This document shows, one piece after another, positions 23,740-36,790 of a stretch of DNA of 64,000 bases; the first letter of the stretch is position 1; each line of letters starts with the position of its first letter. The notes beneath the pieces are model-generated. The model did not search any database. It was given only the letters and a program-made list of their open reading frames with translations, and was not told the DNA's origin. This DNA is from Parietaria judaica (Eukaryota; Streptophyta; Magnoliopsida; Rosales; Urticaceae), in assembly GCA_954871525.1 (NCBI GenBank), contig OX940862.1:46803732-46867731 (forward strand), read 5' to 3'. Made by a program: the position numbers and the translations under genes.

Positions 23740-24445
23740 TCTTTGTCTTGCTAGAGATCTTTTTTTTTTCCTTTTACCATTCTGGTGAAATTTCCTTTTG
23801 TGCTTCGGATATCCCAATGAAGAAGATCTCTTTTGAAATCCAATGTGCGCTTTCGGTATCTTCGTAATACTCGATAATAATTATTTAATAATAATAAGTT
23901 AATAATAAGTTGAGTGACACCATAGTCCAACTCATTCATAATGTAGTTATTGGTGAATTGCATAAAGTCAGAGGAAAGTGAGTTCAAATGATACTCAATT
24001 GGGACTTTTCATCCACCTTTGCATCATGCAGCTCTGCCTCAGTGAACTAATTCATGATCTCTATCATGTGATCACCGACACTAGTCCTACATTTCATTGT
24101 GGAGTTCATACATAGACGAGTCGCATCATTCTGAGCCTGCACTCACAGTGTCCTATAAATACTGTGTCCCACGCAGTCTTAAGAGGTTTTAGCTTGACCT
24201 CAACGTATCGCTTATGCTCACTAGAATATAGCCCATTGCGCGATTGTTGGCTTGTATCTAGCTCTCATACGGTTCCCTTGCTGTTCTCGTACTCGAGAAA
24301 CTAGGAAATGCTGGACATTCATCAACGAGTACATATCGTATGTTTTTGCTGATGAGGACGATGTTAATGATAGCTTTCCATATAGGAAAGTTCCTTCCAT
24401 CCAGAGTGTTGTTCGACAACAACGACATGATAGGGTGCAACATAT
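23740..24445 (-). pseudogene. Copia gag remnant
   Basis: From 24443 the minus strand reads MLHPIMSLLSNNTLDGRNFP then 'WKAIINIVLISKNIRYVL', a plant Copia gag N terminus (compare 'L.G.NF..WK..L..VL'). The same opening words occur in the gag at 13239, showing the two elements are related. Downstream, only fragments remain (about 23751-23987). Confidence 0.7.
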
Positions 24446-25283
24446 CTTATTGACATGAATGAAACTCTTATTAAAACTTATCTCGGAGAATGTTTTAAGA
24501 TTTTAGAAATTGAAAATATTGCAAGGTTTGGAGGATAAACATAGAGAAAAACCTCGGTTCTATTTCATGGTAATTTAGCGACTGACACATGGTTGCTGCT
24601 CCTAAAGCACACTGATCATGTATTTAGCTAAACGGAGAAGACAAGAGAATAGATCTCGAGAATTTTTCCAAAATTATTAATGAAGTTATTTATCGATTAA
24701 TTATTTACTATCTAATACCTAATCAAAACCGCTCAATAAAAAACCCAATGTTACATAGCCCTCTATGCAACATAAATGTGTCAAGTAATTATATTAATAA
24801 ATAAATTATTATTTATGGAATATCTTATTAAAATGTTGATATTTAAATCTATCAAAAAGGAATTAATTATTCATTTTCATTAATTAATAAAGCCAATAAA
24901 TAATTCTAGAAAACTAAAATTAATTATTCATTATTAATTAATTGCGAATTTAAACAACACGGGAATAATAATATAAAAAATTAATTTATTTTATCACGGA
25001 GCACGGGTTGGCCGAGTTACTCCGTGGCTAAGAAAATCACAACCGCATTCGCGAATTCATCCGGAAGTCATTTGGCGTAATGAGGTCCTAATCCTCTTTA
25101 CGGCAAAGGGTTTCGATATTGGTCGATCTCTAGCTGTCATCTAATTTTAAAAATTAAAATTAAATAACAAAAAAATTACGATTAAATAATTTTCATAAGA
25201 TTAATTCAAAAATAATTTCCAAATTATTATTCCTTAAATAAAAATAAATTATTTATTAGAGGAATCAAGGCTCTGATACTAAT

Positions 25284-25767
25284 TGTTGGGGATCGAATTA
25301 ACTCGGATACCGATTCTTGGGAATTGATGTGCTCTAATTCTAAATCCTTGGGATTATCTAGCGTATTTAGACCCAAAAAGATCTTTGTTTTCTCAATAAG
25401 AAATCATGATTGTTGAAATTACCAGTAACCTTTTCACTTCCTTTCGTGTAAAAATAACTCATAATTAATTTCCAATATCAAGATAAACTAATTATCTTGA
25501 TTTCAATGAACACTTGTTTAATTTTTTTATTCCGAGCCTTGAGTATAAGTAAACAATTTTCTTAATTGATAAACACAAACCCATACCTTTTTGTCTATGA
25601 GGTCTTGACTCTGATCTTGAAGCTTTCTGCAATTTTCTGTGTAGAAGATTCAGCCAAAAGTCATTTGATGTATGCTACGGGACTACGTCGGGGAGATGCG
25701 TGGGCTCCCACTGGATAATTCTCGAAGCCATAAACTCGAACTACTCTAAGAATATTCTCAGATCCAA

Positions 25768-25805
<38 letters not shown>

Positions 25806-27472
25806 TATTGTGTGAGGTGTGGTTTTAGGGTTTCCAGTCTAGCCTATTTATAGGGAATTGCCCAACCACTTTGGAGAAAATCTCTCAACAAATTTTGAGA
25901 TATTCACTTTAACCACATTAGAGATATTCATGCAAAGATTTGATTTGAAATCAAATAAAGAATAAATATAATAACAAATCTTATTATGAAAATACCCTAT
26001 AATATTTTAATAAATCAAATCTTTATATTTTCAAGATTTATATTAAATAAATTCACACATGCACTTATATATAATTATACAGAACACAATTTATTTATTT
26101 ATTTCTCTTTTTAAATATTTCAGGTATAAATACCATTATTTAATATTTCTATTTTTCGATTTAAATAACAGTAGCATCTTTTAGTCTAGACAAAAAACTG
26201 TTATTATCATAAATCTCAAATCGTAAGTCAAATTGATACGATTTGAAAAGATAACTATACCAAAACTTAATTTCCTACAACCCCGGGGATGTTTAAGGAT
26301 TAAATTCAATTACCTTTTTCTAGTTTCATTGGCTAACCAAACTTTGTCACTTATGCCACTATTTAGGGTAATTAGTGATTCGTGACAATAATCACGAACC
26401 GAGCCTCATTGGAATAATCTGTGCTCAAATGACTCATTTGAACATAATTGAGGTTTCATCCTTGTGGAGTTACTAAGGGGACCAATGGACATACACACTC
26501 GAGCTACGATAAAAGTACAGACTTTTTACCAACCTCGATAATATTCCACTATTGGTCTTGGCTGAACTCTTAAGTGTGTATTGATATTTATATACCTGAT
26601 TACAGGTGTCCAATGATTCAATGAGGTATATGGTAATCCGTTTTCGTATTACTATGGCAGTCATTAAAAGGGTAAGTTTGTCGTTCTGGCCTTTTGATGA
26701 TACTATCTTATTCTCTGTGATTATCAAAAACAAGTCACTAATAATATGATGTATCGATGAGCTGATCATTAGTTCTTGTTTCTTTACAACAAACCACAAT
26801 AAGAAAACCATAATGATTTTATCCATATTTTATATCGTGCAACTTATCCGGGTCAATCGTCCAATCCCGAAATAAAAGTATTAAGAGTACTCTATTGTAC
26901 CCTGTAATGATTAAATCAACGATTATATAAATTGAACCAAACAAGTCGACGATGCTCAGGACTTCAACCGATTCCTATCTTATCATGTAAGCGACCCTAT
27001 CTTATTATCATCAGTGACAGACTTAATTGATAATTTCTTATATAAGTCTAATTCGTCCAGTATGAAGACACTTCATACATGATTAAACTTAACAGTGTCT
27101 AGAATGCACTATGACCCGTTAATGATCATCGCATAAATGTGATTAAGTTTAATCGATAGTCGTTCACGCATTAGAAATTATGATTTCTAATCTTGACCAT
27201 GGACAGATTTAAGTTCTTTACTAGTGATAGTCAAACCTCGTCACGTAGACTACTGTGATGATTTATGATACAGGGTATTTGCATCAATTTATCATGGGAG
27301 CAATATTAAAGAACTAAGGATCGAACATTCAATTAATGTTCTTTATCCTTACTCTGAGATAACTATATAAGATTAGCACTAATAAGAACCATGCATTCAT
27401 AGGACAACAACCATAATCTCATACAAGTGAGATTAGCATTTTAATAGGGGGCATACTAAAGTATGTCCAACA
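25284..27472 (-). repeat. 5' LTR of second Copia (2.19 kb)
   Basis: Plus-strand TGTTGGGG...TGTCCAACA. It contains a 26-base AG dinucleotide run at about 25772-25798 and a TATA block 'CCTATTTATAGGG' near 25844-25856. Confidence 0.85.
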
Positions 27473-28200
27473 GTATCAACGTTAGAAAACTCTAAGTCGG
27501 AGGCATCATCAAGGACCTTAGGTTTAGAGCCATGCTCGCCAAAATATCAACCACAAACCGACGAGCTACCTAAAAAGTTTTCAACACATCCCGAAGAATC
27601 AAAAGAAAAAGCACCCTCCATCGGACTCGACAACACAAGACAAATCATCATCGAAGGATATTTACCGGGTCAAGTGATCGCTGGGATTGACCCAGGCAAT
27701 TTGATCGTCAATCAGAGTCTTGAAGTTCTCAAAATGTAATCTCTCGTCGAATTTGGGTTCCACCACCACTCTTTGCGGCCCATTCGTCGGAGTAATTTTG
27801 CCGGAGTTCAAGAAAACGTCAGAGCCACTGACATTCATCACCGCCACCGCCACACTACATGCCAGAGCATCAATGGAGCAACTACCTGCACCAAAGACCA
27901 TGGGGCGCACATCCGACACTTCCGCACAAGCGTACGACCTCCATTGTGCACGAAGTTGCAGCATCAGTTGCCACTGCCACAAAAAGAACCGACGGGTTAG
28001 TTCTGGGTGACCCTGTCATGCCAAGCGCCTTGCTGCCCACGCCAGAAATGATCTCACCATGGCCTCCGTGCGCACCAATGCCAATCACAAATTTTACCGC
28101 TCCGCATTGTGTCGTGCACCTCTACCATGCTCGGCCGCGCTGCCTGGTTTCCCCCGAGCACACCTGCCACCATGCAGGGTCAGATTCTAAGGCGAGCTAC
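27473..28200 (+). repeat. LARD/gypsy-derived sequence, unassigned
   Basis: GC-rich DNA with overlapping ORFs on both strands (27662-28305). No conserved domain was recognised; base composition resembles the other LARD interiors. Confidence 0.35.
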
Positions 28201-29170
28201 GGAGCACCGATGTGGCCCTTTTCAAAACAAGGAGCCACGATAAGCCCCTCTGGTAAGGTCACTTCCATAGGCTCCTCCCTATACAATTTGTTATCCTATA
28301 AATAGGAGGTTCCTCCTCCTCATTTCACCATATTCTCTCATAAATTTATCTAGGGCTCCTGTCTCCTCTTTGTCTCTCTAGAAAATTCCCCCTTCTAGCC
28401 TTGTCTAAGTTGGTGCCTTCGTCACCACTAAATGATTGTCAGGAAGGTCTGTAAAGAGCTGAGACTTATCAAGAGACCAAGCCTCGCCAAAAGAGAAGTT
28501 GTTCGACGTGGTTATACGCTTCGCCTGATATCATTAGACATGGCTACCCTCGCCGGTCAAGGGTGTTGTCAGGAAAAACCACTAACACCCGCACTATCTA
28601 ATACGACACCCTCGCCGGTAACACCTTTGCTATTAACAAAGGTCACCCTCGCGCAACAAACATCGGCACTTATGATGAGTTAAATCACATCGTCAGTCGC
28701 CCACCATTTACTAAACTGAACTACGTAGGACTTGATTCTCTTAAGCTGAGATATATAGGAAGCCTCGCTAAACCATAACAGATAAGGCACGGGTCCGATC
28801 TACGTTTTTTTTGTAGGTCTTCCCTTGCAACAGGAGCTTGCCAGGGAAGAGGAATAAGGAAGAATCATAAAGAACTCTCAGGAGCTTTGCCCAGAAATAA
28901 GTTCGCCTAAACAAGAAGCTTCACTGAGACGTGGAGCGTCGCCAAGATAAGGAGCTTCGAAATGACAAGGATTTCACCTAGACGAGGAGCTTCTCCAAGC
29001 CGAGGGTTCGCCAAGAAAGGAAGTTCATCAAGGATCGCCATGAACAGCCTCGAGGCTCGCCTAAGACAAAGAACTCGCCTCCAGCTTTGACGATCATCAG
29101 TGAACCCGCATTGACTCTGTATTCAATTATCCACGTTTTCTCCGAATCCAGCTCAGGGACCAAACCTTAG
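28200..29170 (+). repeat. LARD LTR-like segment and repeat-rich leader
   Basis: A TATA box CCTATAAATAGG (28295-28306) is followed by a CT-rich start region. 'AACTACGTAGGACTTGATTC' (about 28720) and 'CCTCGCTAAACCATAACAG' (about 28763) are similar in position and wording to the LTR of the 2940-7582 LARD. From about 28830 to 29050 there are imperfect ~35-bp repeats ('AGGAGCTTC.CC.AGA'). Termini were not found, so this is a fragment. Confidence 0.5.
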
Positions 29171-29750
29171 ATCAGACTCTAAGTTAAAGTCATTTTTACG
29201 CATTAACAAAAGTTATTTTTTTCGTCGATAGACCTCATTCCCTTTTTTGTTACTTCTTCGTACTATTTCCGTCAATGATGACATTAACAACGAAATTACA
29301 ATGTTATTGAAGAGATGAACTGAGAATTTGATAGAGAAAATTTGAACGAAAACATGAATTTACGTTGTATATGTTCAAAGAATTTGATTTTGCATACATA
29401 TTTATTTCGGTATGTGTAAGTTTTATCGTTTGAGTTTATTTCTTTCATTTGCGTTGACGGCATTACTAACAAAAATAGTAAAAACAGTAATGAAAAATTA
29501 TATGAGGTGTACCGATTTAAAAAAAGGTGAGCTTAGATACTTTTACAACAATTTTTTAAATTAACTCTATCTTGCACTATTTCCGAACAATTTCAATACT
29601 TTTATTAGCTTTAGTAATTATAATAGATACAAGCAAGTAATGGTTAGTTTTTTTTTTTGAATGGATGATAGCAACATTTAACTCTCGCACTAATTAAGTT
29701 GTCAATCACTGTGGTATTTAGTATACTATTGAAGGTGTTCATGCAGAAAA
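29171..29750. other. AT-rich, nothing recognised
   Basis: No ORF, LTR end or repeat was identified. Confidence 0.35.
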
Positions 29751-31173
29751 ATGCTTCAAACCATTAGCGGCCCAATTTCTCGTGTTGGGCTCGTGGACTG
29801 TTGAGTCAAACGGACCCTCCAATGACTCTGGGCCATAAATCCGGGGCTAACACCACTACATGTTGCCAAGGGGCCAGGGCTTAGCCTAGCCCTGGTTACA
29901 AGTTTGGGAAGCCAAAAACGGACCTGACCACTGGGTAGGGGGATCCCAGTAAAGACTTTCCAGTGAACCCTGGTGGACCAAACCCGCGACCGGCGTCACG
30001 GGGACAGATCCGGGTCCTCGGCCTATCTGCGGGATCAGTATATTTGCCAGAGATACAAAACTCAAGGATAAAACGAGCACCTTACGGATCTAGAACCTTG
30101 GCAACGAGGGTATTAGATCGTGATAGAATTTTGTCCAGGGCTTCCGCACTATGTGAACATCTCCGTGTTTAAGACCTTCGGATAATTCCCAGAGATTAAG
30201 ATTTCCGGCCTGTATCGTGGGGCCTGATACGGGTCCTCAGTCTATCCGCAAAGTCGGTATATCTTTGTGAGGTAATAGACTAGGGGATAGCACAAACACC
30301 ACGTAGAACAGGTCCTAACAAGGGGGTCATAATCGGCACCGGAAATTTCCCCAGGGCTTCCTTTCTAGTGTGATTTATCGCTCTCAAAACCTGGACAAAA
30401 CAACACCCGAGGTCAACGATAAGTAGAGTTGGGGGGGGGGGGGCCTACGCCCTGATTCACATCCGACACTCAACATTAGAGTGATATTTGAGGGGAGGCA
30501 AGCTTTAGAAGGAGTAAATGGAGTTTTAGGCGAGTTCCCGGGTAGAGAATCGAGTTACCGTTAAGTGAAAATTGTGCTCCTATTTATAGGACGGTTTGGG
30601 GGTTAAAACGTAAATAAATATTAATCTAGGAGGCCCCCGAGGTAATATTATATGTTTTTTTGGGTCCCCTGGATGTGGTCGATCCAACACGGCAAGTTTC
30701 AGCCCGATCGGAGCAACCACGCGCCTGCACGCACCAAAACAGGGCGGACATCAGCGCTTGCGTGTCGCTCTTTAGTTGGCTGTGTGGGTTCCCTCGTGCC
30801 CAATGGTGTTCTGACACGTGGCAGGGTCAATATTGACCCTTGGGGGCCCTGTAACGTCTATTTCGCAAGGTCAGGTGACCTTTGGAGCCTGTAGGGCCCA
30901 CTTGGGTATGTGGTAGTGGCCCTTGGGTGTCGTGGGGCTTGAGCGGAGGTCCTGGGGGTCCCCCGGAGGCCTTCGGTATTTCCCGAGGCCGTTTTTAACA
31001 ATTTTATATCGAATTTGGTGTTCTGGTATTTTTGAGATCGTCTGTATCCTTTGTTTTTCGCGAACGAACTTCCAGTGAATATTTTGAGCGAAATTGATCA
31101 TAATTAATAAAAAAATTAATTTAAATAATTTTCCTTTTGTTAATTAATGAAAACAAATAACGTAAAATACCCG
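29751..31173 (-). repeat. Minus-strand LTR-like sequence with ~190-bp tandem duplication
   Basis: A minus-strand polypurine tract (AAACTAGGGGGTTAA, about 31174-31190) abuts TGTTACGGGT, the expected LTR start, so the LTR's right end is 31173. A TATA block TCCTATAAATAGGAGC (minus) lies near 30572-30587. At about 30000-30400 two diverged copies carry 'GGGTCCTC.G.CTATC.GC' and 'GGTATATCTTTG'-type words, and a G13 run occurs near 30431-30443. The left end is uncertain. The family resembles 1-110 and possibly 63309-64000. Confidence 0.5.
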
Positions 31174-31221
31174 TAACATTAACCCCCTAGTTTGGCGGGA
31201 ATTTGCAATTTCAGGGAAACT

Positions 31222-31229
31222 CTATAAAT
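31222..31229 (+). promoter_or_regulatory. TATA box for the orphan ORF
   Basis: CTATAAATAGG is about 250 bp upstream of the ATG at 31478. A splice donor AAAG|GTATGT at 31291 and an acceptor CTCTAG at 31462 would remove a 172-bp intron from the leader. Confidence 0.45.
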
Positions 31230-31477
31230 AGGAGGCAGGATGGCACATTCGGACGCGCGAGCTTCCTTTTCACCGGTGAATAGTAGAAAGGTATGTTTTC
31301 TTTCCGTAACTTTCATAATGGGTCGCGTTCTTGAATTTTGAGTTTTGCATTGCGCTCGTCCTTTCGTAATCTAGGTTTATCGTTTCACGAGTCTCGTCAT
31401 AATTTTTGAAAAAAACGAGGCATCAAAATCTAAATAAAAATCAAGCCATTTTCTATCTCTAGAACCTGCGAGCACAA

Positions 31478-31879
31478 ATGGAGCAATCCATTGTTTCTTC
31501 CACACCGGAGTCCGCCGTCGCCGGAGAAGACCACCACCATGACCAGCTCGGCGAGGCGAGCACCGGGAGGTCGGTGGTGACCGTTGACGAGGTAGCAGAG
31601 TGCGAGGTCTCGTGCTTGACTCTGCGTGGGTCGAGTGGGCTAGAGATCACCCAAGACGGAATTGTGGGCTCTGTCACCGACGGGGAGTGGTCGTTGGAGG
31701 ACGGGGGTTCGTCGGTGACCGTATCTGGGCTGGTCGAGCACGTCGACGGAGGTGGAGGAGCTTGGGCGAGCTTTCGTGCGCGTGGGTTTGGTTTGCGCTA
31801 CTCTGGCAAGGGTCATCTTTCCACGCTCGGTGTTGTGGGCATCGCCGTCGACGGCGTTGGGTGGGTGTGCGACGGCTAG
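31478..31879 (+). CDS. Hypothetical 133-aa protein, unrecognised
   Basis: ORF from MEQSIVSSTPESAVAGEDHH to a stop at 31879. It is Gly-, Ser- and Val-rich with an acidic N-terminal half and a His-rich 'EDHHHD'. I recognise no domain, signal peptide or membrane segment. A TATA box, a plausible 5'-UTR intron (31291-31462) and GC-rich composition favour a real or recently real exon, but it lies just beyond a retrotransposon polypurine tract, and another frame (31600-32061) is also open. It may be a captured gene fragment. No match was tested. Confidence 0.35.
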   Translation: MEQSIVSSTPESAVAGEDHHHDQLGEASTGRSVVTVDEVAECEVSCLTLRGSSGLEITQDGIVGSVTDGEWSLEDGGSSVTVSGLVEHVDGGGGAWASFRARGFGLRYSGKGHLSTLGVVGIAVDGVGWVCDG

Positions 31880-32768
31880 ACTCGGGCGAGCTGGTCCGCG
31901 CCGGTGACGTGCGTCAGTTAAGAGGAGGAGCCCGACCCTTTTTGAGCGAATGTGGGTCAGGCTCGCGTGATTCTGGAAAGGTGTTCGCGGTGGCGATAAT
32001 AATATCGTTTATAATTTTGATGAAAAATATAATAAAGTTACTTTTTCGTTGTAAATTATAAATGAAAGACCCGCATTATCAAAACATTACAAATTTCTTT
32101 ATTTTAGTAATACTTTACTTGTTTCTTAGTAACGATGATTAAATATATTAAAATTTTAAGAATAAGGACAAATAAAATATTAATCTCAAAATAAATATTC
32201 ATATTAAATTTAAAAGTTTTGTCCAAATTTTAATAGAAAAAATTGTAGAAGGATCCTTTTTCGGTATTATATATTACGTTGGGATATGGTTAGACTATGT
32301 TAAGTAAATGTATATACATTCTTTCATTTTGAAGAAAAAGTATATATATGTTGGGTTTTTCGATGACTTATCTCAATCGTAAGGAAGAAAACGCGGGATA
32401 TCATTGAATTGATGATCTAGATTAATATCGAAATCAAAGTTTAAGGTCTTCACACATTACCAAACTTATGATACTTTTTTTTAATGGAACCGGTCTGGCT
32501 GATTTTTGTGATGTTCGCGGGTGCTCGGGATATATATCGTATTTCCACAAATGTTGAGCCTCTAGATTGTCCATCCTCGCTGAACGAACGTCGGTGTGCC
32601 CAAAAGCTAGGAAAAGTGGAGAAAAATACACACCTGACGATCAGCAGGTCCCTCGTCAACAGGAGGATGCTCGCAAGTATCAAGCTCTTTCCCAACAAGT
32701 CCCTCGCCAATAGGTCCCTCTTCAGCAGCAGGTGCCTCGTCAGCAATGAACTCCTTGTTAGAAGCATC
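31880..32768. other. AT-rich spacer with a short LARD scrap
   Basis: Mostly unassigned AT-rich DNA. 32480-32760 contains short imperfect repeats ('AACA.GTCCCTCGTCAAC') with the same wording as LARD interiors. Open frames here on both strands are not credible genes. Confidence 0.35.
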
Positions 32769-34860
32769 TGTCGGATATGTTTTATAATATCCCCTCTATT
32801 CATATGATAATCCCAATTCACTAAGAATATGGCTTTCTTTGTTTTTCAAGATAATATAACTTATTAATGATAATATTACATAGTTATATCTTAAATATTA
32901 TAAAATTAAATTTTTCATCCCAAAGTTCTATTTACAATTTACAATTACGATACATCATAACAAAGAGTCTATGTATGATGAGGTTTGACCTGCATAAGTT
33001 AAGAACTTAAAGATAATGTTCATGATTAGATTATAAAGTGGGAGCTATTAATTAGTAAAAACCATTAGTGAACTTAAAACAAGAAGATCTATTACCCGAT
33101 CTGGTGCTGGTCCTGCACTTTTGAGAATCACTAGGTATTGGAATGTTTCTATACCGACAAACAGACTTAACAGCTGAACTCATCAATTAAGACCGTCACT
33201 GATGAAAGTAAGATTAAGTCACAAAGATGATCAGATGGAATCGGTTAAAGTCATGAGCATCTGACTTGTACGGTTCAACTCACATGATCTTTGATTTTAT
33301 TGTTACAGAATACATTGGTATTCCTAATCACTTGCTTTTCGGGATCAGAAGGTCCACCACAACAAATTGCATGGATCCAGATATGGATAACAAGTTTACA
33401 ATTAATTTATTATGACTCGTGGGAAATAAATAAGTACCCATGTACAGCTCATTGATATAATAACCCAATGAGTGAGTAGTTTTTAAGATTTATAGAATAA
33501 AATGAGTGTCATCAAAGGGCAGTACTACAACTAGTAACCTTTAATGCGAATCAATAAATACGAAAATCTTGATTACCATAATCTTAATGTATCGATGGAC
33601 TCATGTGTCAGGATTATATGTTATATTATTACTCAAGATTGTGTTCAACTTCAACCTAAAGTGGAATGTAATCGAAGTTGGTGAAATTTCTTTATTTCAT
33701 CTAAGCTTGAGTACTATGTCCATTAGTCCCCTTTGTAACTTCACAAGAGTGACACCGCATTAAATATTCATTTGTTGAAAATAGGATGGATCCAATTGGA
33801 CTAGATTTGAGATTAAGTCATGAAATGTCTATTTACCCTAACTAGCAAAAGTACCAATGGTTTTGTACAGTCCGGGAAGTGAAAATTCAATAATTATAAT
33901 TTGACCCTTGAAAAATTAGAGTATTGTGGGAAATCAAATTCTAAGAATTTATCATTTTGAATCACATCATTCTGATGAACAGAGCGAGAGTTACGGCCAA
34001 AACGGTAATCCGGGTAGATCTAGGTTACGGTCTATTTAGGGCTACAAATTTGTGATTAAATTAAATACGGGATTTAAATCATGGTTTATTTAGTTAATAA
34101 TATAATTTTAATTATTGGATTTAATTATTAATATTTATTAATAATTAATTCTAATTAAAAAGATTTTTATCGAACTAAAAGTAATACATATTATTAAGTA
34201 AAAAATAAGGTGATATAATTTTGGAAGACTTGAATCCAGATAATTCAGTATCTTATTTTAGATTCAAATATTTCTTAATAAAGATTTAATAAGATGTGAT
34301 AATATCTATTATCTTTATTATTTTAAATAAAGATAATGAGTGAATATCTCCAGGTGGTTAAGATTTGATTTTTTTTCTATAAATAGGCTAAACCTGAAAT
34401 ATGAAATCATAAGTTCATAAGTATCAATATCACAAAATTTGAGTTTCTATCTCTCCCTCTCTCTGGAATTTCGATTTCAAGGCTACCGAGTGTTCTGATC
34501 CCTGTTCAAGCTTGAAGGTTTCGTGGTCATCCGTGGAGCCCACACATCCTAGCGGTCTAACTCTGGAATATACATCAGAAGATTTTTAGGAGAAATCGAC
34601 AGATATAAAATCGCAGAAGCTGTTTCAAAAATCAGAGATTGCAGCCGGAATAATGCGAATGAGGTTAGTATTATTTATTGTTTAGTTAATTATCTATTTT
34701 CTCAAACCCTAAATCAAATTCATGTTAGACAATGAAAATTAATATTTATGATAAAAAACAAATAAGAATGATCAGGATTGGTTAAATAATTTTGTGGATT
34801 TTGTAAACCGGGTAGAATAATGGGAATCGTGGTATGGGACACGATTTCAGCTTTAGCCCA
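32769..34860 (+). repeat. Copia LTR, plus strand (solo or truncated)
   Basis: It begins TGTCGGATATG with a following 'CCCTCTATTCATATGATAATC' that parallels the start of the LTRs at 20816-22584 read in reverse. It keeps the late-LTR block 'TGGAGCCCACACATCC' near 34538 and the TATA 'CTATAAATAGGC' near 34377-34388. No primer-binding site or interior follows, so it is a solo or 3'-truncated LTR; its end is approximate. Confidence 0.6.
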
Positions 34861-35142
34861 TTATGAACAAAGTTTATTCTACGTGCATGCCTAATCAGAC
34901 AAACATTAATTATTGCGCAGAAAATTTTTGTGACCAAACCTCAGGTCGGTTTAAAACGATAAATCTGAATAGGTCACACAACCAACAGCACCATCTAGGA
35001 CCAAAGGCTTAGAGCTATTGTTATTGTAGAATCCATCGCTTGCTGAAAAACTACCTACAAGATATTTAACACACCGAAATGTTTTAAAAGACAAGTCATC
35101 AAACGCAAGAAGCATCAAAGCAAGGCGAATTAGTGTCAAATT

Positions 35143-35235
35143 GAATGTTTGATCCTTAGTTCTTTAACTTTGCATAACCAATTTATATACATATCCAATT
35201 GAATGTTTGATCCTTAGTTCTTTAACTTTGCATTT
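35143..35235 (+). repeat. ~57-bp tandem duplication at a truncated LTR edge
   Basis: 'TTGAATGTTTGATCCTTAGT' plus 'TCTTTAACTTTGCAT' occurs twice (about 35143 and 35200), at the truncated left edge of the next LTR. Confidence 0.8.
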
Positions 35236-36790
35236 ATGTTAAGTCATCACACTAGGTATATGTGGGGAGCTTTGACTAAAATAAATAAAGAACTTATAAT
35301 TGGTCCATAGTCTAGATCAAAAGTGGGAACTTTTGATCATGAATCACAATTGGTGAACTTAATAGATCACATACATGTGGTGACCTATTACCGGGTCATA
35401 GTGATGTACATGCATTGTTAAGTTCATCATGTATAAAGTGTCTTCATACTGGAAAGGGAGAGATTTATATCCCAAATCGTCATATAAGTGTGTCACTGAT
35501 GAAAGTACGATAAGGTCGTTAAACTATCTTTGATTTAATCATTTTAGTTTGCAATCGAGTATTCCCAACACTTTTATTTTGGGATCGGAAGGTTGACCGT
35601 GAAAAACTGCATACTACGGATATGGATGATAACTTTATGATTTTCTTATTATGATTTGTGGGAAGCAAACAAGTATTCATGGGCAGCTTGCGGCTTCATA
35701 ACCTAATAAGTGAGTAGTTTGCAATAATCATAGATTAAGGTAGTGAGTGGTTTACCCTTTTTATGAGAATCATAATAATACAAAAACAGGAATTCATGAA
35801 ATCTAATTGTATCATTGGACACCTGTGGTCAATAATATATAATCTAAACACACTTGAGAGTTCATCTTCATGCTATAATGGAGTGTTACAAAAAATGGTG
35901 AAAGTTCTACACTTTCACCGTAGCTCAGGTGTATTGTCCATTTGTCCCCTTCGTAGCTCCAAGAGGATGAAACCGCAATAATTTTTAATATAATAATTAA
36001 ACATTTAATAGATCCAATCAAGAGTGATTCGTGATTGTTGTCACGAATTCAATGATTAACCTAAAAGTGGCAAAATTACCAAAGTTGTTTGTACTGGCCG
36101 GGAATGTGAAAATTGATAATTTAATTTGATCCCTATATAATTCTACGATCATGGGAAATCAAATTTTGTAAATTTATCATTTTTGAATCGTGCAATTCTG
36201 ATGTTCGGTTTCAGAGTTATGGTCAAAACAATTTTTCAGCTAAGGTCGAAATAGTCACTGTTTATACCTGCGAATTTAAGAGAAAATTAAATATTGGAAT
36301 TAGTTTCTAGAATATTTAATTGGAAAAATAATCATAATGATTTTATAATTATTGTTTATGATATTTTTGTGATAAAATATTGAAAATAATATAAGATTTG
36401 ATTTATTAAATCTTATATAATATTTTTTGAAAAAGATTTGTTTTTAGATTTATTCTTTATTTGATTATTCTTTATTTGATTTTATCATTAAATCAAATCT
36501 CTGACTGAATATCTCTAAATTGGTTGAGGGAATCTCTCTAAAGTGATTGGGGTCTAACACCTATAAATAGGGTACCCCTAGAACCCTAAATCACACACAG
36601 CACAATCATAAAAGTTTAGAAAAATCGTTTTCTCTCTGCCTCTCTTAATTCCTGCGAATTTCTCATGGAAAATTCTTCACGGGATTTATCTTTTAGGCTT
36701 TAATAGATATTCTAGGAGAGCCCACGCTCTCAGCGACGATATCCCGGAGAATACATCGGAAGACAATTGAGAGTTATCTTATCACAAGAC
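35190..36790 (+). repeat. Second plus-strand Copia LTR, 5' truncated
   Basis: Shares 'AAGTGTCTTCATACTGGAA', 'ACCTATAAATAGGGTACCCC' (TATA, about 36550) and 'AGAGCCCACGCTCTCAGCGA' with the Copia LTRs at 20.8-22.6 and 25.3-27.5 kb (there on the minus strand). Neither interior nor primer site is attached. Confidence 0.6.

Larger units (their letters stand above)
20816..27472 (-). mobile_element. Second long-LTR Copia, internally deleted
   Basis: Minus-strand element: 3' LTR at about 20816-22584 (outer part missing), 2.7-kb interior, 5' LTR at 25284-27472. Primer-binding site at 25270-25282 (plus strand GCTCTGATACTAA, the initiator-Met complement with a mismatch) and polypurine tract AAGTGGGAGATTG at 22585-22597. 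Only gag traces survive; no reverse transcriptase or integrase is detected, so it is non-autonomous. The GT after the right LTR cannot be matched to a left target duplication. Confidence 0.8.

Noticed and set aside
27662..28305. Overlapping ORFs of 75-148 aa near 28 kb
   Set aside because: Open in at least four frames on both strands with no domain; consistent with GC-rich TE filler.
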